This document shows, piece after piece, positions 57,956 through 64,000 of a DNA stretch of 64,000 nt. Under the pieces are notes generated by a model. The model saw only the letters and a list, made by a program, of their open reading frames with translations, searched no databases and was not told where the DNA came from. A program made the translations under genes and the position numbers. The stretch comes from Cellvibrio sp. PSBB023 (GTDB lineage Bacteria > Pseudomonadota > Gammaproteobacteria > Pseudomonadales > Cellvibrionaceae): contig NZ_CP019799.1 in assembly GCF_002007605.1 (NCBI RefSeq), positions 2,418,001 to 2,482,000 on the forward strand, written 5' to 3'. Within the stretch, counting starts at the first letter, position 1; each line of letters starts with the position of its first letter.

Positions 57956-58723
57956 ATGAACATTAATAAGTTTACTTCCACAATATTATTCTTTAAAAAA
58001 ATTTCCTTAGTTATTCTGCCTTTGTCTATTGCTAGCTGCTCCGTTAATCCGCGCGTACATCTTTATTATTCGGATGCGTCTACTGATAAGAAGCAACAAC
58101 TTGTTTCATTTCTGAAAGAATATGATTTTAATGTAACGGAATTCTACAATACCGCGCCTGATCTTGAAGAAGGCAACTATATTGTTTATTACCCGGAAAA
58201 AAACACTGAAAAAAGTGCTGAGCACATCAATCTTGCTCTGCTTCGCTCCAACCTTTCAGAGGCCCAGATGGAGCCTTACAGGATCGGAAATGGGATTGGA
58301 TCTCATGAATATACAAAGGGCAATATCGGTCTTTACATCATAAAAAAGAACTCAGTTTCGAATGATGTGATTGAGGACAAAGCTAGTCAGTCGTTTGTTG
58401 ATTTCACCGGAGAGCAATTCGGCTCAAAAGATTGTAGTAGTGCATTTCAAATTGAATTTTATGACGATGGCAGAGCTATTTTTATATATGAAGAATCATC
58501 AAAAAAGCATTCTGAAGCAAGGTGGGAATTATTGGGATCAACTCTGATAATAAAAAAGTTATTTGGTTCCAGTAAGTTTCAGGTAAAAACTTATACTGTA
58601 AGTATAGCTGAAAATACCGTTACCGTGACAGATCTATTACCTGTTAATAGTAAAAAGGCTCCTTTTAATTGCACCTACAGCACATATTACAAAGAAGGTA
58701 TTTATAAGCTGCCGTCATCATGA
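57956..58723 (+). CDS. Hypothetical lipoprotein, candidate immunity factor
   Basis: 255 residues from MNINKFTSTILFFKKISLVI at 57956; an upstream frame start at 57935 overlaps the glycosyltransferase. Lipobox LSIAS-C with Cys28. The first half after the Cys has a LytR-C-like look (RVHLYYSDASTDKKQQLVSF; GNYIVYYPEKN), the second half is beta-rich (SAFQIEFYDDGRAIFIYEE; TYTVSIAENTVTVTDLL). I do not recognise a family. A lipoprotein at the end of a peptide-antibiotic operon often protects the producer, so immunity is an inference only. Confidence 0.75.
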   Translation: MNINKFTSTILFFKKISLVILPLSIASCSVNPRVHLYYSDASTDKKQQLVSFLKEYDFNVTEFYNTAPDLEEGNYIVYYPEKNTEKSAEHINLALLRSNLSEAQMEPYRIGNGIGSHEYTKGNIGLYIIKKNSVSNDVIEDKASQSFVDFTGEQFGSKDCSSAFQIEFYDDGRAIFIYEESSKKHSEARWELLGSTLIIKKLFGSSKFQVKTYTVSIAENTVTVTDLLPVNSKKAPFNCTYSTYYKEGIYKLPSS

Positions 58724-58943
58724 GCTCTTTGGTACGCTCAACTCGGTTCACTTAGGTCTACTAGTCGCGAGCTGATCTGACACTTCAGCGTGAAAGAAGA
58801 GAGTTACCAGTTTTGAATATGGGTGGCGAGTTCCGAAAAAAACCACCAAGGTCTGGGAAGCCCAATCGATGCTTACGCCTGAAAGTTAAATTTTGTATCC
58901 GCGCATGCGCGATATCATTCTTGATTAAAGTTTATCACTTCCG
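58724..58943. other. Island right edge, no gene seen
   Basis: About 220 bases between the lipoprotein gene and the rsmI end. AT-content falls abruptly here. The bases around 58740-58800 and 58840-58880 look unlike either flank and could be remnants of a mobile element, but I found no inverted repeats, transposase or attachment-site copy. Confidence 0.3.
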
Positions 58944-59798
58944 CTATTCCCCCTGCTGCAACGCCCAGTCGTATAAAAAATTCTTTTTCAGCCCGGTGAG
59001 TTTTGCGCCGAGGCTGGCGGCTTGTTTTACGGGGAGTTCTTCCAGCAGCACTTTCATGGTGTGCATTTGGGCGGGGGTCATGGCTTCGTTTTCGGGTTTG
59101 GGGGCGCCGTGGACGAGGAGGACGATTTCGCCGCGTTGTTGGTTGGTGTCGCTGGCGACCCAGGTGGCGAGGTCGGCGACGTTATCGCCTTTGATGGTTT
59201 CAAAGGTTTTGGTCAGTTCGCGGGCCATAACCACTTCGCGCTCGGGGCCGAAGACTTGTGCCATGTCTTGCAGGGTTTCCAGTATGCGATGCGGGGCTTC
59301 GTAGAAAATCAGGGTGCGCGGGTCGGCGGCCAGGCTTTGTAGCTGGGTGCAGCGGGCAACTTGTTTAGCAGGCAGGAAACCTTCAAAGGCGAAACGGTCT
59401 GAGGGTAAGCCGGCAGCGCTGAGGGCTGCGATCATGGCGCAAGCGCCGGGCACGGGCACAACCTGGATTCCGGCTTGGCGGGCGCTGCGCACCAGACGAT
59501 AGCCTGGGTCTGAGACCAGCGGAGTGCCCGCATCGGAGATCAGGGCGATAGAGTCTCCGGCATGCATGCGGGCGATCAGTTGTTCGGTGCGCTGCTCGTC
59601 ACTGTGATCGTGATAGGCAATACAGGGCGTTTTGATATCAAAATGGGACAGTAAACGTGAACTGTGGCGCGTATCCTCAGCGGCAATCAGCGCTACTGTT
59701 TGTAGTGTTTCCACCGCTCGCGGTACCATATCGCCCAAATTGCCAATTGGGGTCGCCACAACATAAAGGGTGCCTGGGTTGGGAGCGGGACTTGTCAT
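58944..59798 (-). CDS. rsmI: 16S rRNA 2'-O-methyltransferase RsmI
   Basis: Methylates the ribose of C1402 in 16S rRNA, the same nucleotide RsmH modifies. 284 residues. Signatures: TLYVVATPIGNLGDMVPRAV, IAAEDTRHSSRLLSHF, YHDHSDEQRTEQL, ALISDAGTPLVSDPGYRLV, VPVPGACAMIAALSAAGLP, FEGFLPAK, YEAPHRILETL. Divergent from lpoA with a 108-base gap. In Pseudomonas it follows rnpB directly. Confidence 0.97.
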   Translation of the reverse strand: MTSPAPNPGTLYVVATPIGNLGDMVPRAVETLQTVALIAAEDTRHSSRLLSHFDIKTPCIAYHDHSDEQRTEQLIARMHAGDSIALISDAGTPLVSDPGYRLVRSARQAGIQVVPVPGACAMIAALSAAGLPSDRFAFEGFLPAKQVARCTQLQSLAADPRTLIFYEAPHRILETLQDMAQVFGPEREVVMARELTKTFETIKGDNVADLATWVASDTNQQRGEIVLLVHGAPKPENEAMTPAQMHTMKVLLEELPVKQAASLGAKLTGLKKNFLYDWALQQGE

Positions 59799-59906
59799 AG
59801 CGAATTCCGAAAAAAGTTGAGATCCAAGCCGGATAATGTACCGGCTCTGTGATGCTGAATATTCACTGCAGTTTTTTCACCGCATTTTTCACCGAGGTAA
59901 GTAGGC

Positions 59907-61808
59907 ATGCCGAAAGGGCTATTTGTGCGCAGTTTTTTTCATCAGATTGCCATTTCCAAACGACTGGTGCCGTCGCTGACTGCCGCGTTATTACTGGGGT
60001 TGAGCGGATGTAGCAGTACGCCACCGCAAACCACCGGTAAACCCGCCACAACGCAAACCCAACCGGCAGCACTCAGCGCGAGTAAGTTGTTGCAACTGGC
60101 CAATCAGGCGCAATCGCCCGAGCGGGAGAGCCTGGTATTGCAAGCGGCGCAGGTGTACATCGAGAGCGGGAAATTCAATCGCGCCCGCGATTTGCTGGTG
60201 GAGATGAATACCGATGCCTTGCCGGATCAAGCCTACATCAAGCACACCGATTTACTCAGCGCCGTGGCCTTGCAGGAAGGCTCCAATTTTCTGGCGCACG
60301 GCATTCTAACCAAGCCGCGCCTGGAACAACAATGGCACGCCATGGACCCGGCCACGGAAATCTCCCTGCGCGACAAACGCGCCCAGGTTTTTGCACTGTT
60401 GGGAGAACCGCAAAACAGTGTGAATGAACGCATCCAAATCGCGGCCTTGTCCGGTAATAAAAAGCTCTTGCAAGCCAACCAGGATGCTCTGTGGCAAAAC
60501 CTGATGAGTATTCCGTTTGCCGAATTACAGCAATTATCGCTCAGCGGCATGAGCGACACCGCACGGGGCTGGTACAGCCTGGCGGCAATCAACAAAAATA
60601 ACCAAATCGATCTGGAGCAACAGCGTGAGCAATTGCAATTGTGGTTGCGCGACTGGCGCCAACATCCCGCCCATAAAAATTTACCCAGCGATTTAAAACT
60701 GCTGCAGAGTTTGATTGAGCAGCAGCCGAAACAAATCGCCCTGTTGCTGCCAATGCAGGGCAAACTCGCCGAAGCAGGCGAAGCTGTGCGCGATGGTTTT
60801 TTTGCCGCCTATTTCCAGGCGCTGGGCAATGGCCGCCACACGCCGGAAGTTCGCCAATATGACAGCAGTGGCGATGTGCTTGCCGCTTATCAACAAGCCA
60901 TCGCCGAAGGTGCTGATCTGGTGATTGGCCCGATTGATAAAGAAAAAGTGACCGAGCTGAGCTTGATGCCATCGCTGGAAGTACCGGTGCTATCGCTCAA
61001 CTACCCGGATACACCACCCGCCCAACCGCTCAAAGGTTTCTACCAATTTGGATTGGCGGTAGAGGACGAGGCGCGGCAAGTGGCGCGGCAGGCATTTTTG
61101 GAAGGCCATCGTCAGGCGATGGTGATTATTCCCTCGCAGGAATGGAGTGAACGCAGCGCCCGCGCCTTTACCAATGAGTGGGAGAAGCTTGGCGGTGTAG
61201 TGGTGAATCGCAGCCAATTCCAGAGCGGCGCCAACTATTCAACGCTGGTGAAAGATGCCATGCAGATTGAAAGCAGCCTGGTGCGCAATCGCGAAATGCA
61301 GGAACTGCTCGGTGTACCGCTGCAAACTTCGCCGCGCAGCCGTAGCGATGTGGATATGATTTTTCTGATTGCCGATCCGGCGCAGGGGCGTCAAATCAAG
61401 CCGACCTTCGCCTTTCACTACGCGGGCAATATCCCCGTCTACGCCACCAGCCAGATTTACTCTGGCCAGCCCAACCCCAAAGCGGACCGCGATTTAAACG
61501 GTGTGCGCTTCAATACCATGCCCTGGCTATTTGATACCAACAACCCGGAAAAACAAGCCGTGGCGCAACACACCAAGTCCGCTGCCGTTTATGGCCGTTT
61601 ACACGCCTTGGGTGCCGATGCTTTCCGCTTGTACGCGCGCCTGCCCCAACTGGAACAGGTGCCGGATATGCGCATTTTTGGCGCGACTGGTGCGCTGCAT
61701 ATGCTTGAGGATGGACGTATCGAGCGCGAGCAAATCTGGGTGCGATTCCGCAATGGCGAAGCACAACCCCTGCCGATGGTCATCAACCAAAACGAGCAGC
61801 AATATTAA
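59907..61808 (+). CDS. lpoA: Penicillin-binding-protein activator LpoA (LppC family)
   Basis: Outer-membrane lipoprotein that activates PBP1A from outside. 633 residues. Lipobox LLGLSGCSST; N-terminal helical TPR-like half (about 55-260) rich in Leu/Gln, then a periplasmic-binding-protein-like C-terminal half with IALLLPMQGKLAEAGEAVRD, VIGPIDKEKVTEL, VPVLSLNYPDTPP, MIFLIADPAQGRQIKPTFAF. Length and domain order match LppC/YraM. Followed by yraN after 39 bases, as in many gammaproteobacteria. Confidence 0.93.
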   Translation: MPKGLFVRSFFHQIAISKRLVPSLTAALLLGLSGCSSTPPQTTGKPATTQTQPAALSASKLLQLANQAQSPERESLVLQAAQVYIESGKFNRARDLLVEMNTDALPDQAYIKHTDLLSAVALQEGSNFLAHGILTKPRLEQQWHAMDPATEISLRDKRAQVFALLGEPQNSVNERIQIAALSGNKKLLQANQDALWQNLMSIPFAELQQLSLSGMSDTARGWYSLAAINKNNQIDLEQQREQLQLWLRDWRQHPAHKNLPSDLKLLQSLIEQQPKQIALLLPMQGKLAEAGEAVRDGFFAAYFQALGNGRHTPEVRQYDSSGDVLAAYQQAIAEGADLVIGPIDKEKVTELSLMPSLEVPVLSLNYPDTPPAQPLKGFYQFGLAVEDEARQVARQAFLEGHRQAMVIIPSQEWSERSARAFTNEWEKLGGVVVNRSQFQSGANYSTLVKDAMQIESSLVRNREMQELLGVPLQTSPRSRSDVDMIFLIADPAQGRQIKPTFAFHYAGNIPVYATSQIYSGQPNPKADRDLNGVRFNTMPWLFDTNNPEKQAVAQHTKSAAVYGRLHALGADAFRLYARLPQLEQVPDMRIFGATGALHMLEDGRIEREQIWVRFRNGEAQPLPMVINQNEQQY

Positions 61809-61847
61809 ACCGCAACAATTCACCTGAATAATAGGAACTATAAGGAT

Positions 61848-62297
61848 ATGCACCGCAACAAGGACGCTGCACCCCCACCTCCAGCAACATCCCAGTCATC
61901 CGGCAACCCGCTTATCGACACTATTGCCATAGGCGCTGCCGCCGAAGCACAGGCAGAGGCGTTTTTAATCCAGCAAGGGCTGGTGACTCGCACCCGCAAT
62001 TACCGCTGCAAGCTGGGTGAAATAGATTTGATCATGCTGCACAAAAAACCGGGGGGCAGCGCAGCAGAGGCCACACTGGTATTTGTCGAGGTGCGGCTGC
62101 GCACCAACAAGCGTTTTGCACCGGCAGTGGAGACAGTGGATTATCGCAAACAGCAAAAAATTATTAAGACCGCCATGCGCTTTCTGCAGGAGCAAAAACT
62201 TTACGATAAAGTCCGCTGTCGTTTTGATGTGATAGCATTAGACCAAACCGGCACTGCACCCCCTATACAATGGATTCAAAACGCGTTTGGTACCTGA
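61848..62297 (+). CDS. yraN: YraN/UPF0102 nuclease-fold protein
   Basis: 149 residues with a non-conserved N-terminal tail rich in Pro (about 1-25). Core: GAAAEAQAEAFLIQQGLVTRTRNYRCKLGEIDLI (over about 30-64), FVEVRLRTNKRFAPA and a Lys/Gln-rich helix, the pattern of the restriction-endonuclease-like YraN family. Its exact role is unknown; it is commonly encoded between lpoA and the SIS-domain gene. RBS TAAGGA before the ATG. Confidence 0.93.
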   Translation: MHRNKDAAPPPPATSQSSGNPLIDTIAIGAAAEAQAEAFLIQQGLVTRTRNYRCKLGEIDLIMLHKKPGGSAAEATLVFVEVRLRTNKRFAPAVETVDYRKQQKIIKTAMRFLQEQKLYDKVRCRFDVIALDQTGTAPPIQWIQNAFGT

Positions 62298-62378
62298 TTA
62301 ACCGCGTGCGAAATGTGCAGTCGCCAGACCATTTTACTGAGCTGCATATTACGCAGCGGGCACAACAAGCTGAATACT

Positions 62379-62963
62379 ATGGATCAACGCGTTATCACCC
62401 TCTTTCACGAAAGTATCGAAGCCAAAATGCACGCGGGCGAGCAGCTCGCTCCACTGATTGCCCACGCAAGCCAAGTCATAGTGCACGCTTTGCTTAATGA
62501 GAAAAAAGTGCTCACCTGCGGCAATGGTATCTCCGCGGCGCAAGCGCAAATTTTTACTGCCAGCTTGATTAATCGCTTTGAGCAGGAGCGCCCCAGCCTA
62601 CCCGCCTTGAATATTGGAGCCGATTTCACTACCCAAACCGCAATTGGCAGCGACAGCAACTTCAATGACATCTATGCCAAACAAATTCGCGCCCTCGGCC
62701 AACCCGGCGATGTATTACTGCTACTCACCAGCACCGGCAAAGCGAGCAATTTGCTGCAAGCCATCAGTGCCGCACACGATAAATCCATGCACGTCATCGC
62801 ACTCACTGCCGGCGATGGTGGCGATGTGGCCGCGCTGCTGGATCAGCAGGATATTGAACTTCGTGTGCCCTCTGTGGCCAAACCCCGTATCCACGAAGTG
62901 CACCTGCTCAGTTTGTTCTGCCTGTGTGATTTGATCGACCAACAATTGTTTGGAGGTTTCTAA
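62379..62963 (+). CDS. SIS-domain protein (DiaA/GmhA family)
   Basis: 194 residues from MDQRVITLFHESIEAKMH at 62379. SIS (phosphosugar-binding) fold with KKVLTCGNGISAAQAQIF, GSDSNFNDIYAKQIRALGQPGDVLLLLTSTGKASNLLQA and EVHLLSLFCLCDLIDQQLFG. DiaA regulates DnaA; GmhA is a heptose isomerase. The typical GmhA zinc residues (His in GNGGSAADAQH) are missing (here GNGISAAQAQIF), so DiaA-like function is more likely. The stop overlaps the BON gene start by one base. Confidence 0.9.
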   Translation: MDQRVITLFHESIEAKMHAGEQLAPLIAHASQVIVHALLNEKKVLTCGNGISAAQAQIFTASLINRFEQERPSLPALNIGADFTTQTAIGSDSNFNDIYAKQIRALGQPGDVLLLLTSTGKASNLLQAISAAHDKSMHVIALTAGDGGDVAALLDQQDIELRVPSVAKPRIHEVHLLSLFCLCDLIDQQLFGGF

Positions 62964-63556
62964 TGCGAGTGAGCCGCGCAATCCGCACCGGTTTTTCATC
63001 GCTTCTGCCGGTGTTTATGGCGCTATCTTTACTCAGCGGCTGCGCCAAAATTATTCAAGTCACGACCAGTGAACCCATTCAAATCAGCCCCGCCAAGCGC
63101 ACCTTGGGCACGCGTATTAATGACAGCCAGTTGGAAACCTTTGCGCGTGTCAACCTCAATAAAGCGAGCAAGGCGTTAGAGGATTCGCGCATCAATATCG
63201 ATAGTTTTAATGGCGTAATCCTGCTGACCGGACAAGTCCCCAGCGAGCAACTGCGCCAATTGGCAGGCTCCACCGTAGGCCAGCTCAACACCGTGCGCCA
63301 ATTGCACAATGAATTAAGTGTAAGCGAACGCACGCGCTTGCCCACTCACACCAAAGATGCGTGGATCACCACCAAATTAAAAACCAAACTCATCGCCAGC
63401 AATATTCAAAGCGGTCGTATCCGCATTATTACCGAATCCCAAAGTGTGTATTTAATGGGATTGGTATCTCGCCATGAAGCTGATCGCGTGACCGAAATGG
63501 CGCGCACCACCAACGGCGTCAAACAAGTTGTAAAAGTATTTGAATATATTGATTAG
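62963..63556 (+). CDS. BON-domain outer-membrane lipoprotein (DolP/YraP-like)
   Basis: 197 residues. Signal with lipobox LLSGC-A (about Cys at 23-24), two BON domains (about 50-115 and 125-190): DSRINIDSFNGVILLTGQVP and SGRIRIITESQSVYLMGLV plus TTNGVKQVVKVFEYID. Members maintain outer-membrane integrity. The gene sits after the SIS-domain gene, as in E. coli diaA-yraP(dolP). Confidence 0.92.
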   Translation: MRVSRAIRTGFSSLLPVFMALSLLSGCAKIIQVTTSEPIQISPAKRTLGTRINDSQLETFARVNLNKASKALEDSRINIDSFNGVILLTGQVPSEQLRQLAGSTVGQLNTVRQLHNELSVSERTRLPTHTKDAWITTKLKTKLIASNIQSGRIRIITESQSVYLMGLVSRHEADRVTEMARTTNGVKQVVKVFEYID

Positions 63557-63688
63557 CGCGCTCAACCGCTGCTCGTCGCCTGACCACTGGTATTCTGCAA
63601 CCATCCTGCTAGTATCTGGGCAACGCGTATTTATGCGACGCCAATACCCTATGCAGACAATAATATTCCCAGACAGAGGAACCTCACT

Positions 63689-64000
63689 ATGATAACTACC
63701 GTCATTATTCTTGTGGTGATAGCGGCACTGGTGCTCTACGCGATTGGCATTTACAACAAACTGGTAACACTGAAGAATCGTTTTGAAAATGGTTTTTCAC
63801 AAATTGCCGTACAACTCAAACGCCGCTATGACTTGATTCCCAACCTTGTGGAAACAGCCAAAGCCTACATTACCCATGAGCGCGAAACGCTGGAAGCCGT
63901 GGTAAAAGCGCGCAACCAAGCCATGCAAGGCCTGCAAACTGCCAGCGCAAACCCCGGCAGTCACGCCGCCATTGCTGAATTGGCAGGCGCCGAAGGTGTC
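63689..64000 (+). CDS. LemA family protein (3' end cut by window edge)
   Basis: 104 codons from ATG 63689 to the window end without a stop. One N-terminal membrane segment ([18 protein letters not shown]), then [34 protein letters not shown] (over about 20-54), the LemA hallmark, and a helical stretch beginning [26 protein letters not shown] upstream. The role of LemA proteins is not clear; they are often next to TPM-domain or metalloprotease genes. Confidence 0.92.
   Translation, partial: MITTVIILVVIAALVLYAIGIYNKLVTLKNRFENGFSQIAVQLKRRYDLIPNLVETAKAYITHERETLEAVVKARNQAMQGLQTASANPGSHAAIAELAGAEGV

Noticed and set aside
58813..59304. Plus-strand frame of 163 codons crossing the island edge and the end of rsmI
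   Set aside because: Most of it is antisense to rsmI; the 58813-58943 part shows no family signal.

Overview
The window looks like a chromosome segment from a Cellvibrio-like gammaproteobacterium (Cellvibrionaceae). The evidence is poly-serine linkers joining secreted carbohydrate-active domains, a CBM10 module, large TonB-dependent receptors next to flavin-dependent halogenase-like proteins, and a dcw cluster followed by rnpB as in Pseudomonas relatives. No database search was possible; family names come from motifs read in the translations.

Layout. 1-14.66 kb (minus strand) is the cell-wall and division (dcw) cluster: mraZ-rsmH-ftsL-ftsI-murE-murF-mraY-murD-ftsW-murG-murC-ddl-ftsQ (ftsQ is cut by the window edge). 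Start/stop overlaps are tight, and a sigma70-like promoter plus a 10-bp-phased MraZ operator lies upstream of mraZ. RNase P RNA (rnpB) follows at 15.04-15.42 kb. From 15.7 to 26 kb come a TonB receptor, an EamA exporter, and a two-component system next to an RND efflux pair; a 16-bp palindrome occurs before both the two-component operon and the pump operon. From 26.3 to 49.2 kb is a polysaccharide-use region: two AraC-type regulators, a GH18 protein with a GlyGly-CTERM-like tail, three halogenase-like proteins (one lacking the catalytic lysine), a second TonB receptor, an HGSNAT-like membrane acyltransferase, a GH16-CBM10-CBM6 enzyme, a 1306-residue secreted protein of unknown activity, an LTA-synthase/sulfatase-type membrane enzyme and a GH5 lipoprotein. 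The TonB receptor and the GH16 gene share a promoter layout with repeated GGTTCGACTTT boxes.

From 50.3 to 58.7 kb is a strikingly AT-rich island that I read as an undescribed RiPP/microcin-type cluster. It has a 39-codon precursor gene (50404-50523, minus) with a double-glycine leader and a 21-residue, four-cysteine core. With it are a C39-peptidase ABC exporter and a very short HlyD-like adaptor. On the opposite strand are a MauE-thioredoxin fusion, a SelO-fold protein, a HlyC-like acyltransferase candidate, two GT2 glycosyltransferases (the first frameshifted at a G6 tract) and a lipoprotein that could give immunity. The likely product is a small, disulfide-bonded peptide that is glycosylated and/or acylated.

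From 58.9 kb to the end the conserved block rsmI, lpoA, yraN, a SIS-domain gene, a BON lipoprotein gene and lemA (partial) appears. In Pseudomonas aeruginosa, as I recall it, rsmI directly follows mraZ-rnpB; here about 43 kb of accessory DNA separates rnpB from rsmI.
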